NCBI GenBank assembly: GCA_030066295.1
Contig: JASJBX010000055.1
Location: 1-64,000 of the forward strand
DNA length: 64,000 nt
From: Crocosphaera sp.
GTDB taxonomy: Bacteria; Cyanobacteriota; Cyanobacteriia; Cyanobacteriales; Microcystaceae
Direction of reading: 5' to 3'
This document shows positions 26,728 to 35,829 of this stretch, piece by piece. How positions within the stretch are numbered: position 1 is the stretch's first letter; every line of letters starts with the position of its first letter. The translations under genes were made by a program, and so were the position numbers. Below the pieces are notes generated by a model that saw nothing but the letters and a program-made list of their open reading frames with translations, had not been told where the DNA came from and made no database searches.

Positions 26728-26853
26728 TCGAGTCATCCACTATTTAAGAACTTCCCTCCATATACTAAACGCAATATTAGCCGTCCGTACCCTATTCACA
26801 TAGGAGATAAGTTAATCAAAGATATGCTACGTATTCTAGGTTTTAATGGTTAA
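26728..26853 (+). pseudogene. possible coding remnant after the methyltransferase gene
   Basis: An open stretch without its own start codon reads ...HPLFKNFPPYTKRNISRPY... and ends DMLRILGFNG before TAA. Its composition is protein-like (balanced, amphipathic). It is in a different frame from the methyltransferase and follows its stop directly. It may be a fragment of a lost neighbour or of a longer ancestral gene. No family assigned; chance is possible. Confidence 0.3.
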
Positions 26854-27496
26854 AGTATTAAGCACATTTACCCCATAAGCGATCGCTCTTGTGATCGTTA
26901 TCTTTGATTTGACAGTTGACTCAATATTTGAATAAGCTTTAAGGGAAATATTTTTCTACTTCTAAAACGCTTTTGCCAAAACAACTATTGACAATCATTG
27001 TAACGCGATCGCTGTTTAGCTTAGGCAGAGAATTGCTTATTTTTGATTCTAAATATCCTAAATCACCATAAACAAAAAATCTAATTTTATTTTACCTGAT
27101 AAGCGATCTCACTTTTCCCCCATATATAAGAAAAACTTTTATTTTTTTGAAGTTTGCTTTTAAAATTACTAATTTACATTCCGTTACTTGTAACAAAACT
27201 TAATATTTTATTGAGAATAATTATTATTTGTAAACGATTTCATGGGATTTTTGCGCTATACTCTAATTTTCATAATGGACTTTTTGTATTTAATTTTTGC
27301 TCAAAATAGCCTTTAACCCTGATTACTAGGTCAAAAAAATATTATCACCTATCCCCAATCAATCAAAAATCCCCCCAAAAAAGCCCCAAAATTTGAGCGT
27401 TTTTGTATATTTTTATTACGCGCTCAAAACTAAATTTGACAAAATAAATAAAAAGTGATAGTAAGGTTAGGCGAGCTTTAGAGACATGAAAGAAGG
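26854..27496. other. AT-rich intergenic region, no gene seen
   Basis: About 640 nt with a HIP1-like site at about 26878-26886 and an 8-bp inverted repeat, TTTGAGCG (27392-27399) and CGCTCAAA (27421-27428). No open frame with family resemblance was found. It marks the right border of the defence-like island. A promoter for the 62-residue gene at 27497 should lie in its last 100 nt but no clear -35/-10 pair is visible. Confidence 0.6.
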
Positions 27497-27685
27497 ATGC
27501 AAACAACAGCAGATTACACTTGTGCATTTTGTGGAGAATCTAACACAACGTTTGTCGATTTCAGTTCGGGCAACTATCAATCCTATATAGAAGATTGTCA
27601 GGTGTGTTGTCGTCCTAACATTCTCTATCTAGAAATCGATGAAAATACCCTTGAAGTCACCATTAACAGTGACTATCAAGAGTGA
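27497..27685 (+). CDS. CPXCG-motif small cysteine-rich protein
   Basis: A 62-residue protein of the CPXCG family: CAFCGESNTTFVDFSSGNYQSYIEDCQVCCRPN has two CxxC pairs (C9/C12 and C34/C37) that would bind one zinc or form a redox pair. The family is widespread in Proteobacteria and cyanobacteria and has no known function. The end is acidic. It lies 21 nt before the end of the converging lytic transglycosylase gene. Confidence 0.85.
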   Translation: MQTTADYTCAFCGESNTTFVDFSSGNYQSYIEDCQVCCRPNILYLEIDENTLEVTINSDYQE

Positions 27686-27706
27686 AGTATCAGTTATTAC
27701 TTATGA

Positions 27707-29890
27707 TTATTTTTGAGCATATCTTTCCAGTAATTGGGCAATTTCTGGGTTATAAATCCGTAGATAATTCCAATAATTACCGAACACCGATTCCACATAC
27801 CCTTTTGTTTCTCGGAAAGGTATTTTTTCCACAAAAACATCAGGATCACTAACTCGATATCGTTTCACCCATTGAGACACATTACCCGGTCCTGCGTTAT
27901 AACTAGCGATCGCCAATAAAGAGTTATTACTATATTTAGAATGGGTATAATTTAAGTACCAAGTGCCTAGATTAATGCTATCGTCAGGATCACTCAAAGA
28001 ATAGTCTTGTAAATTAATTTTATTGGCCACCCATTCCCCCGTTGCCGGCATCACCTGCATTAACCCGGTTGCCCCAACTGGGGACTTAATTTCCTTTTCA
28101 AAACGGGATTCTTGACGCATTAAAGAAGTAACCAAAAGGGGGTTTAACTGACGACGTTGTGACCAGTCAATGATGGTATTATAGTAAGGAAAAGGGAATA
28201 AAGCTTGCCAATATTTATCTGTTTTCCTAAGTTCCTGCCATTCTTTTTCCTGTTTAGGATCATCCTTTTTCTGAAGGGACCAAACTTGATTAATGCCTTG
28301 AAGATTTTTCCCTTGAATTAACTTTAATAAAGCATCGGTAAACCCTTCATTAACCGTTAATTCTTGGCGACCGCCGATTTCTGCTTGAAAGAGGGTAATG
28401 GCATCCTTATCCTCCCCCAAACGATACAACTCCTTAAACATTTCCGACCCCGCCGGCGGTAGGGGTCGAGTGGAGGGTTTATCCACCTGGGGCAGCATTT
28501 GACGTACATTGTTAAAATTCCCCACATTCCAGCCCAACTGGACCGCCGATCGCCAAGCGTAGTAAGATTCGGGATGACGAGCCACCACGTGTTCAAAAGC
28601 GGATTGAGAATCTTGGATACGGCCTAATTGCTGCGCCCATTTTCCCACCCAAAAAGCTGCTTTGGGGGCGACGGAACTATCGACGTTATTGGTGGTGATG
28701 GGTTGGGCCCAGGTCCAAGCTTTGAGGGCGTCTCCCTGTTCGGCTGCTGCTTGGGCGACTTGCCAGCGATAGTTGGCGGTGGCGTCGGACTGAGGATGTT
28801 GGGATAACAGGGTTTGACGAACTTGAGCCGCTTCTGCCCTCCTATTCAACTTATCGAGCAACTCAGCCTTATCTAGAAGAGCCTCTGGAGCCTGTTCGGG
28901 AAACTTTTTGATAATTTCGTTCAAATAGGTGATGGCGGTTTCTGGCGGGGATAATTGCGCCAATCGTTTCAAGGCCAAGGCCGTTTCTTGGGCTTGGGGG
29001 AAACCAGAGATTAAGCGACCATAGGCAGCGATCACCGTTTCCCTGTTATTGCCTGGGGGTTGTACTTGTTGACCCCTAGGGATGCGATAGTAATTTTGGG
29101 GGGTTTTGGGGGCGTTTTGATAAGCCATGGCCGCCTTGTAATAGTCATTGACTGCCCAGTAACCATCGGCGATCATTTGCCAGTCTTCGGGACTGAGTTG
29201 GCCAGCATATTCGTTCACCAAGCGATCGCGGATGGGGTTAGTTTGGGGGTCATAAGCGGCATATTGCGCTAATAATAGTAATAATTTTGGTTGTTTCGGG
29301 TTGTCTTTTAACCGTTCCCGAATCACCTTTTGAATATTGGGGTGTTGGGGAAATTTTTCTATCCCTTGATCCCAATAACTGCCATCATATTTTCCCAGTT
29401 GATATAAGGCTTCTGCTGAAGCGAAGGAGTCGGGATAGGTTTCTATTAATTGTTGCCAGGTTTTCTGGGCCAAAGCCGTTTCATTGGTTAATTCGTACCC
29501 TCGGCCTTGCTTGAGGAGAATATAGGGGACTAAGGTAGGATATTCTTTTTCCAACCCTTCTAGTTGTCGCAGGGCTGGCCCCCCTTCGTATTCTTGGAGG
29601 AGATCACTGGCCAATAAATAACGGGCCCGACTTCTTTCGAGGGATAGGGTTTCTGAGGAGGCCAAGGCTTGTAGTTGTTCTCGTCGTTGTTGGGGGGGAA
29701 CTTCAGCTAAAGTGAAGACAACAGAAGGTTGGTTAACATCTTCTTTGAGGGCAATTTCAATTTTAGCCTGTTGTCTATCTTCGAGCCATTCTACGACTTT
29801 CGGAGTCACGAGAACCGTGCTAATCGCACCAAGTAACAATACACTAGAAGCAATAACAAGCGGACGTTTATCTTTTAGTGGCTTAAGCAT
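27707..29890 (-). CDS. slt: soluble lytic murein transglycosylase-like protein
   Basis: About 727 residues from ATG 29890 (an in-frame TTG five codons upstream is less likely). An N-terminal signal anchor (about 10-32) is followed by a superhelix of TPR-like repeats (about 60-555). The C-terminal SLT domain has VTSLMRQESRFEKEIKSPVGATGLMQVMP with catalytic Glu at about 594, and later IASYNAGPGNVSQW. It cleaves peptidoglycan to 1,6-anhydromuropeptides in the periplasm. It is longer than E. coli Slt70 and lies alone, separated by about 45 nt from the next minus-strand gene. Confidence 0.93.
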   Translation of the reverse strand: MLKPLKDKRPLVIASSVLLLGAISTVLVTPKVVEWLEDRQQAKIEIALKEDVNQPSVVFTLAEVPPQQRREQLQALASSETLSLERSRARYLLASDLLQEYEGGPALRQLEGLEKEYPTLVPYILLKQGRGYELTNETALAQKTWQQLIETYPDSFASAEALYQLGKYDGSYWDQGIEKFPQHPNIQKVIRERLKDNPKQPKLLLLLAQYAAYDPQTNPIRDRLVNEYAGQLSPEDWQMIADGYWAVNDYYKAAMAYQNAPKTPQNYYRIPRGQQVQPPGNNRETVIAAYGRLISGFPQAQETALALKRLAQLSPPETAITYLNEIIKKFPEQAPEALLDKAELLDKLNRRAEAAQVRQTLLSQHPQSDATANYRWQVAQAAAEQGDALKAWTWAQPITTNNVDSSVAPKAAFWVGKWAQQLGRIQDSQSAFEHVVARHPESYYAWRSAVQLGWNVGNFNNVRQMLPQVDKPSTRPLPPAGSEMFKELYRLGEDKDAITLFQAEIGGRQELTVNEGFTDALLKLIQGKNLQGINQVWSLQKKDDPKQEKEWQELRKTDKYWQALFPFPYYNTIIDWSQRRQLNPLLVTSLMRQESRFEKEIKSPVGATGLMQVMPATGEWVANKINLQDYSLSDPDDSINLGTWYLNYTHSKYSNNSLLAIASYNAGPGNVSQWVKRYRVSDPDVFVEKIPFRETKGYVESVFGNYWNYLRIYNPEIAQLLERYAQK

Positions 29891-29936
29891 TCCATTCCCA
29901 CACAACGATTTTAAGAATATATTATACCTTTACGTT

Positions 29937-30353
29937 TCATCTAGGTACGTTGGGATATAAGCGATCGATTTCTTGCTGTTGTAATAGACGTTGATCGATT
30001 ACCGCATCCTGTTGGTTTAGAGTTTCAATCTGTTGGAGATACTGACCACAGTTGCGATCAATGGCTGGAGGAGGGTTGGTAATGGTTCGCTCTAAACAAG
30101 CTCTTTCGGTGCGTTCCCGATGAAAATGTTGCAAAATCTTTTCCGGGGTCTGAAAATAAAGTTGACGGTTGTGACGCATATTTTCACGATGGGTTGTGGC
30201 ACCACAGTTCACTGCACCGGGAATACAGTTTTGAGAAGGGACGGAAAGATTGGGACCGATGTTCTGCAGTTGGGCGTTTGCTTTGACTGGGACAAATAGA
30301 CTCAGTCCGACGGTAACCAAAGATAGTAAAACAAGATTAGCATTAAGTTTCAT
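29937..30353 (-). CDS. small secreted protein, unknown function
   Basis: A 138-residue protein starting MKLNANLVLLSLVTVGLSLF with cleavage probably after ANA. A strong Shine-Dalgarno AGGAG lies 8 nt before the ATG, so this is the true start even though the frame runs on upstream into a transposase remnant. The mature part has four to six Cys (SQNCIPGAVNCG, ERACLERT, DRNCGQYLQ) and many Gln and Asn, suggesting a disulfide-stabilised periplasmic protein. Not recognised. Confidence 0.75.
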   Translation of the reverse strand: MKLNANLVLLSLVTVGLSLFVPVKANAQLQNIGPNLSVPSQNCIPGAVNCGATTHRENMRHNRQLYFQTPEKILQHFHRERTERACLERTITNPPPAIDRNCGQYLQQIETLNQQDAVIDQRLLQQQEIDRLYPNVPR

Positions 30354-30932
30354 AGAATTAGCTCCTGAGGTTGAACACACCCCTAAGTTCTCTATAACAA
30401 TTACTTTAACATCATGAAGTTTAGCAAACTCAATGATTTCTCTCGAAACTTTACGAGAAATCTCTAAATTAATATTACTCGATTTTCGATAAAGTCCTTG
30501 ACAAAAACCTTTAACAAACTTTTTGCCCGTCTTTTTATGAGTCTGTTTTGATTTTTTAGTAATCATCATTTTCCTTTTATTACGACGGTCTATGTCTCTA
30601 GCCGGATTGATAAATTTCCGAGCCTTTACAGTACCGTTCCGTCCAACAATTGAACAAGTTGCAGCATTATTAATGCCTAAATCTACGGAACAAACATAAT
30701 CTGAATCCTCCTTTTTAAGGGTTTTAATTTTCACTGGCATTGAAAGCTGACAAGTCTTAGAATTAACCACTAAAGCTGGAGACTTTAGTTGATTACCTAT
30801 GACCTTATGCCGATTAAGTCCATGACTTTTAACTGGGATTTCTTCTAACCAAACCCAATCAAAACCATTCCACACTTTGAGAGAAACATTTTGATAATCA
30901 TCATTATATTTATAATGTTGTGCTGCCGCACG
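30354..30932 (-). pseudogene. truncated TnpB (IS200/IS605-type) remnant
   Basis: The minus-strand frame encodes a central TnpB fragment: RuvC-I reads CSVDLGINNAATCSIV with the catalytic Asp, followed by a long Lys/Arg-rich segment and RuvC-II VIVIENLGV with the catalytic Glu. The N-terminal part and the zinc finger plus RuvC-III are missing. The upstream stop is at 30933-30935. Downstream it runs without a stop into the secreted-protein gene at 29937. No TnpA or IS ends were seen. An imperfect inverted repeat (CCTACCTAAAA...TTTTTAGGTAAGG, about 30958-31006) precedes it. Confidence 0.8.
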
Positions 30933-31051
30933 TTAATACTTTGGTCGAAATTCATCCCTACCTAAAAGGTGGGTATCTTTAATGGTATTTTTAGGTAAGG
31001 ACTTCTTTCGACAATTTTGTTAAAATTTCTTAATAGAGAGGGTGATCCCTA

Positions 31052-31933
31052 ATGATGACGACCGAAGAAATGTATGAGTTTGATTTGAATGGCTACATTG
31101 TCTATCGTAACGTTCTTTCTCCTGAAGAAATTGATAAAATTAATACGATTATTGATAGTGCAGAAGCAGGAGGAAAAAGAAAATTTTCGTTTTTTCATCT
31201 CGATCCCTATTTTCTCGATCTCATGGCTCATCCTCAAACCCTGGCCGTGCTTAAAGTCATGCTGGGTGATTGGTTACGCTTTGATCATGCTTTTGGAATG
31301 GAGATGAGCAATACCTCTCGTATCCCTGAAGACCTCCATGCCGGACCGCTACAAGAGCAACTGGCCTTCTTTTACCAATGGTCTCAGAACCAGATGCGTA
31401 ATGGCTTAGTTAAGGTTATCTATGCTCTCAATGATGTTAACCCAGGAGACGGTGGCTTTATCTGCGTCCCAGGTAGTCATAAAGCCAATGTCAAATATAT
31501 GCCTAAACCAGATTTTCCTTTAGTGGTTAATCCTACCCTCAAGGCGGGAGATATGCTCATTTTTACCGAAGCCTTGGTTCATGGAAGTAAACCTTGGAAA
31601 GCTGAGCAGCGAAGACGAGTTCTAATCTATAGTTATGCTCCAGGGTGTTTAGTTTGGATGAACAATGACTGGTGCGAACCCTATCGCTCTCTTGCCAGTA
31701 CCCCAGTCCAAAAGGAACTTTTAAGACCCCCTCACGTTGGTTATTGTGATCAGAATTTTGATATTTCTGACGGTCGTTTTCCCCGCGCTTCCATTCGTTC
31801 GAGTGTTCCCTTTCCCAAGGATGAGGTGGTGCATAGTCGTGAAGTAGAAGACGTTTACAAAAAAACACGGCATTCTGCCCGTCTATTGCTGAATGGGTTA
31901 CAAGAACTCAGAAAACTTATTTTTTCTAGCTAG
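31052..31933 (+). CDS. phytanoyl-CoA dioxygenase (PhyH)-family oxygenase
   Basis: A 293-residue Fe(II)/2-oxoglutarate oxygenase. The PhyH layout is visible: N-terminal helix FDLNGYIVYRNVLSPEEID, a strand EDLHAGPL carrying a candidate HxD/E-type iron ligand His, then GDGGFICVPGSHKAN, the distal His in TEALVHGSKPW, and the 2-oxoglutarate Arg in RRRVLIYSYAPG. Substrate is unknown; related enzymes hydroxylate lipids, ectoine-like solutes or secondary metabolites. It is preceded by AGAGAGGGTGA about 10 nt before ATG and stands alone. Confidence 0.85.
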   Translation: MMTTEEMYEFDLNGYIVYRNVLSPEEIDKINTIIDSAEAGGKRKFSFFHLDPYFLDLMAHPQTLAVLKVMLGDWLRFDHAFGMEMSNTSRIPEDLHAGPLQEQLAFFYQWSQNQMRNGLVKVIYALNDVNPGDGGFICVPGSHKANVKYMPKPDFPLVVNPTLKAGDMLIFTEALVHGSKPWKAEQRRRVLIYSYAPGCLVWMNNDWCEPYRSLASTPVQKELLRPPHVGYCDQNFDISDGRFPRASIRSSVPFPKDEVVHSREVEDVYKKTRHSARLLLNGLQELRKLIFSS

Positions 31934-32007
31934 GTCTTTGATCACATAGCATTCTAAGCGGACAGGTTACACCTGTTGGGTCTGGTTTCATCCCCCCCTT
32001 GGCAAAA

Positions 32008-32035
32008 GGGAGGCTCTCACCCTCCCGTCTTTTTC
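32008..32035 (+). terminator. terminator between converging oxygenase and glycosyltransferase genes
   Basis: GGGAGG (32008-32013) pairs with CCTCCC (32021-32026) across a 7-nt loop, followed by GTCTTTTTC. It is 74 nt after the oxygenase stop. The T tract is on the plus strand. Confidence 0.65.
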
Positions 32036-32042
32036 TGAGCGT

Positions 32043-32999
32043 TCACGCTGGCCATTTCTTACTATATTTCCGAGACAGATATTCAATCATATCCTTAGTT
32101 TTAGCTCGAATTGGGATATCAATGACAATATAAAAAAGCCATTGCAAGGCTAAACTCATTTTTTTCTCTTTGAGAAAAACTAAAATTCGTTTAGGGGTAT
32201 AAAGTATTTGTTTATACTTATATTTTCTCTTCAATTTCAAGAGTTCTAATAGCTCAGCTTCCCCTTTATTTAGAATGATAGGTAATAAGAAAATAGAGAG
32301 AACTAAATCTTTGTAGTATTGCCAAATGGAACCCGATTTAAGTTTTTCATATAAGTAATTAAGATCACCCCCAATTCCTCGCCACTGTCTATTATCAGCA
32401 GGGGCTAAAAAATGCTCAACTTTAACGTCTTTAACTTTGGTAATTTTAAAATTGTGTTTTTGCAGTCGTCTGGCAAAATCGTGTTCATCACAAGCACTGG
32501 TGCCAAAATAGCGAAGATTTGTATCAAAACGCACGTAATCAAAGACTTTTCGCCGCATTGACCAAAGACTACCATTGCCAAATATAGTCGAAACTTGTTC
32601 TTTTTTCTGAGGATTATGTTCTAAAACACAACCCCAAACAGCCATAATTGTGTCATCTTCACTATAAATTTTTATCAGTTGCTCAAGACAGTCGGGAAAG
32701 GGTCGAACATCATCATCCATCAGAACAATAATCTCTCCTGTGGCGTAAAAAACTCCCCTATTTCGAGAAAAACAAGCCCCCCTATTTCTGTCATTTTTAT
32801 AAATTCGCAAGTTCTTCATGGTCTTTTGATAAGTCGCAACCACTTCCTGGGTATTATCGGTTGAACCATCATCAATCACCACAATTTCATAATTCAGATA
32901 AGTGAGGTTTTTAAGGGCAGGTAGGCTGTACTTATCTAAGCTCGAAGCTCTATTATAAGTAGCAACGACAATGGATATACTGGGCTGTTTGGCATCCAT
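32043..32999 (-). CDS. family 2 glycosyltransferase
   Basis: A 318-residue GT-A glycosyltransferase. The NDP-sugar binding core has SISIVVATYNRASSL, VVIDDGSTDNT, RNRGACFSRNRG, and the metal-binding IVLMDDDVRPF (DxD-like DDD). An acceptor-side stretch is CDEHDFARRLQKHN. It has no transmembrane span apart from two short hydrophobic stretches in the C-terminal half (about 225-240, 280-300), so it could be membrane-associated. Likely builds an exopolysaccharide or lipid-linked glycan. It is separated from crtD by 50 nt. Confidence 0.88.
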   Translation of the reverse strand: MDAKQPSISIVVATYNRASSLDKYSLPALKNLTYLNYEIVVIDDGSTDNTQEVVATYQKTMKNLRIYKNDRNRGACFSRNRGVFYATGEIIVLMDDDVRPFPDCLEQLIKIYSEDDTIMAVWGCVLEHNPQKKEQVSTIFGNGSLWSMRRKVFDYVRFDTNLRYFGTSACDEHDFARRLQKHNFKITKVKDVKVEHFLAPADNRQWRGIGGDLNYLYEKLKSGSIWQYYKDLVLSIFLLPIILNKGEAELLELLKLKRKYKYKQILYTPKRILVFLKEKKMSLALQWLFYIVIDIPIRAKTKDMIEYLSRKYSKKWPA

Positions 33000-33049
33000 G
33001 GTTTTTTATTGAAATAGCTTGTTTAAAATTTACCACAATTGACTAAGAT

Positions 33050-34549
33050 TTAATGTTGAATTTGTCTCACAGCAGTTAACGCTGAATAACTAACTCCTGC
33101 GGTTCCTTCTCCGGGGTGGGTGGAGTCTCCCACTAACCAGAGATTTTTGAGAGGGGTACGGGTAGCAATGCCAAACGGTCCAAAGGTGGATACTCTTTGA
33201 CCAATACCTCCCACAATACCTTTATCCCTAGCCGTATAGTCAGCAAAGGTACGAGGGGTAGCTGCTTCTTGATGAATAATTGTTTGAGAATCAAGTTGAA
33301 AATAGTTGCTTAAACGGGTGATCGCTTCTTGGCTATATTGTTGTTTTAATTGTTGATATTTTACCTCACTAATTTTGTCCCATATCTGCGTATCGGTAAA
33401 ACTCGAGGCAATGATCGTTCTTTGTCCCTCTGGGGCCCTACCATCCCCGGGTTTACTAACCGAAACAAATAAGGAATTATTTTCTCCAATCACTCCATCA
33501 TACTCATAGAAAAATTGTAGATGAGGGGGACAATTTTCAGGAATAGCTTGATCGGTAACCCCTAAATAAATGACAAAGGCCCCGGATGCTTCAGGGAGTT
33601 TATCCACTCGTTGTTGATATAGGTTTAACCCAGGTTTACTGGGGCTATCAATCATTTTAACTAAATTTTGTACAGGAACATTGGCTACCACATGATCGAC
33701 GGTTTTTGTAAAGGTTTTGTTTGTTTTCCGTTGACGGATAATCACTTGCATTTTATTGTGGTCAAGGGTTTCTATTTTCTCAACAGAATGGCCTGTGAAC
33801 AGTTTTCCTCCATATTTCTCTAACCCTTGCACCAAGCGATCGCTTAATACCTGCATACTTCCTTGTAAATGGTATAACCCTTGGGGGTCTTGGGATACCC
33901 CTAACGCTGTGGCTGCATAGAGTAGGGCGGTTTCGTCGGCATCCACTTGAGAGTAGAGTTTTAATTGTAAATCGAGAAAGGTTTTTAGTCGGCGATCGCT
34001 GTATAATCCATACAAGCGTAAGGCATCCCCCACTGTCATCAAGGTAAAGGGAACGGTGATCAAGGTGTCTAACCGTAGCGCGGTGGTTAGCTGCCATACA
34101 TCCCAGAGGTTGCGAGGAGGTAACACGGGATCTCGACCCTGAAATTTCCAACTGGCTTTAAATAGTTTAGCTAATAATTGCCAAAAGGGTTCGCTGCCGG
34201 GGAACTGTTTTTGCCGTTCCTGTTGCCATTTTTCGGGATCTCGCCAGACATTAATGGGTTGGCTTTCCCCTGGTAAGAATACGGCACAAGCGGGATCACA
34301 GGGGGTGACAGGGGGTAAGTCGATTTCTAATTCGGCAAAAATCCGATGATGAATACCACCGGGTTCTAACCCTGCCACTTGGGTGGCCCCCACATCAAAG
34401 GTAAATGCCCGACGCTTAAAGGTGGAAGCACACCCTCCAGGAACATAAGCCTGTTCATACACAGTGACATTATAGCCTCGACGAGCCAGTAATGCCCCTG
34501 CGGTTAATCCACCGATTCCTGCTCCCACAACGATAACTTGTTTAGACAT
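33050..34549 (-). CDS. crtD: carotenoid C-3',4' desaturase, CrtD type
   Basis: A 499-residue FAD enzyme with GAGIGGLTAGALLARRG at the N terminus (FAD Rossmann motif about 9-14), PGGCASTFKRRAFTFDVGATQVAGLEPGG (about 36-66) and the C-terminal LWLVGDSTHPGEGTAGVSYSAL (about 472-493) typical of CrtI/CrtD/CrtH-like desaturases and isomerases. The GGIHHRIFAELEIDLPPV and CDPACAVFLPGE stretches match the cyanobacterial CrtD group needed for myxoxanthophyll rather than CrtH. Membrane-bound carotenoid substrate. No other carotenoid genes adjoin. Confidence 0.75.
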   Translation of the reverse strand: MSKQVIVVGAGIGGLTAGALLARRGYNVTVYEQAYVPGGCASTFKRRAFTFDVGATQVAGLEPGGIHHRIFAELEIDLPPVTPCDPACAVFLPGESQPINVWRDPEKWQQERQKQFPGSEPFWQLLAKLFKASWKFQGRDPVLPPRNLWDVWQLTTALRLDTLITVPFTLMTVGDALRLYGLYSDRRLKTFLDLQLKLYSQVDADETALLYAATALGVSQDPQGLYHLQGSMQVLSDRLVQGLEKYGGKLFTGHSVEKIETLDHNKMQVIIRQRKTNKTFTKTVDHVVANVPVQNLVKMIDSPSKPGLNLYQQRVDKLPEASGAFVIYLGVTDQAIPENCPPHLQFFYEYDGVIGENNSLFVSVSKPGDGRAPEGQRTIIASSFTDTQIWDKISEVKYQQLKQQYSQEAITRLSNYFQLDSQTIIHQEAATPRTFADYTARDKGIVGGIGQRVSTFGPFGIATRTPLKNLWLVGDSTHPGEGTAGVSYSALTAVRQIQH

Positions 34550-34639
34550 TGATTCTGACGTTTATTATAAAATTTTTTACTATCTTAAATTATATTAAAT
34601 AATTCATTGGTAATTGTATACTCTATTTTTTCCCGTTCC

Positions 34640-35089
34640 CTATTCCCTATTCTCTATGAATTTAACCATTTTAATATGAAGAATTTCTCCTTCTGTAAAG
34701 CGATCGCCTACGGGTTGAAAGCCTAATGCTTCATACAATTTCTGAATATAAATTTGAGCGTGAATGATTATTTTTTGGTAATTTTCTTGTTTCTGAATAA
34801 AAGCGATCGCCGTTTTCATTAGTGCAGTACCTATTCCCCGACCTCTTGCTTGAGATAAGACGGCTAATCGTTCAATTTTTGCCGTACTTTCGTCAATATA
34901 TCTAATTCTGGTGGTTCCCACTGGTTCTCCTTCTAAATATGCTAGAAAATGAAGACAATCATCATCATAACCATCAAATTCTAAGGTAGGATCGACTCCT
35001 TGTTCTTTTTGAAATACATCTATTCTAATGTTTTTTATCGCTTCTAATTTATCTTGATAGTTAGTTAGTTTGATTTTGATTTTTTTCAT
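34640..35089 (-). CDS. GNAT-family N-acetyltransferase
   Basis: About 149 residues from ATG 35089 (MKKIKIKLTNYQDKLEAIKNIRIDVF). The GNAT core has a strand CLHFLAYLEGEPVGTTRIRYI and the acetyl-CoA loop RLAVLSQARGRGIGTALM (Q-x-x-G-R/K-G-I-G motif), followed by YIQKLYEALGFQPVGD. Such proteins acetylate small metabolites or proteins. Its start overlaps the end of the YdjM-like gene by 29 nt, so they are likely co-transcribed. The frame extends to 35146 but the ATG at 35089 fits the family start. Confidence 0.85.
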   Translation of the reverse strand: MKKIKIKLTNYQDKLEAIKNIRIDVFQKEQGVDPTLEFDGYDDDCLHFLAYLEGEPVGTTRIRYIDESTAKIERLAVLSQARGRGIGTALMKTAIAFIQKQENYQKIIIHAQIYIQKLYEALGFQPVGDRFTEGEILHIKMVKFIENRE

Positions 35090-35627
35090 ATCTTTTAATA
35101 TTTTTAATGATGAATAAAACGGAAAAAAACAATAAAGGGATAACAATTATTTCCTGTACAACAGTTAGAAAATTATTGAATTGTATAATACTTCCCGTTA
35201 AACTAAGTCCCCCTAAAATCGATATAGGAAAGGCAAAATACTCAGAACTAAAGGGTAGAAAACACTGTACACCAGCCGGAAGATAGCGATCATAAGCTAA
35301 CATATCCAATAAAATATGACTAAAATATAGTCCCCATAACCAACCCAAAAAAGATAATGGTATTTTTTTATAAAATCTCAAACAACAAAAGATAATAAGA
35401 CAAACAATACACCCCACAAAAAAACTATGGGTAAATTGACGATGAATTGCATTAAAATCTTGAAAGAATAAATAGCCTAACAAAAAATCAATATCAGGCA
35501 AGTTTGCCACGATAAAGGCGGTCATCATTAATCGTTTTGATGAATAATATTTCAAAAATTGAGCATTATTCTGAACTAAGAAAAAGCCTAAAGAACCGGC
35601 TAAACTATGACCAATAGGAGATGCCAT
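35061..35627 (-). CDS. YdjM-like (DUF457) integral membrane metal-dependent hydrolase-type protein
   Basis: A 188-residue protein with about five transmembrane segments. It starts MASPIGHSLAGSLGF, and carries the YdjM/DUF457 signatures NLPDIDFLLGY and AIHRQFTHSFFVGC (H-R-x-x-T-H) and LWGLYFSHILLDML (H-x-x-x-D). These His/Asp positions form the predicted metal site. Function in cyanobacteria is unknown; E. coli YdjM is LexA-regulated. Confidence 0.8.
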   Translation of the reverse strand: MASPIGHSLAGSLGFFLVQNNAQFLKYYSSKRLMMTAFIVANLPDIDFLLGYLFFQDFNAIHRQFTHSFFVGCIVCLIIFCCLRFYKKIPLSFLGWLWGLYFSHILLDMLAYDRYLPAGVQCFLPFSSEYFAFPISILGGLSLTGSIIQFNNFLTVVQEIIVIPLLFFSVLFIIKNIKRYEKNQNQTN

Positions 35628-35829
35628 GTTGAAAATTTAATTAAAGCATAATAATAGTATAGCAAAAATAAAAAGTTTATTCTCTGACTGAAATATTGTC
35701 AGGTTTCTCATCTGAGCGCAACTTAGGTAAAATAGAAGTAGTCTTCAACACAGTGCTATGAAATAATCAAAGTTTTCTCGACTCTTAATGTATCTATAAT
35801 CTTCTTATTCTGACTTTATTGTGCTAATT

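Noticed and set aside
29937-30875. A single 312-residue protein combining TnpB and a secreted domain
   Set aside because: A signal peptide with its own AGGAG box starts at 30353; the upstream part is a truncated transposase. Treated as two features.
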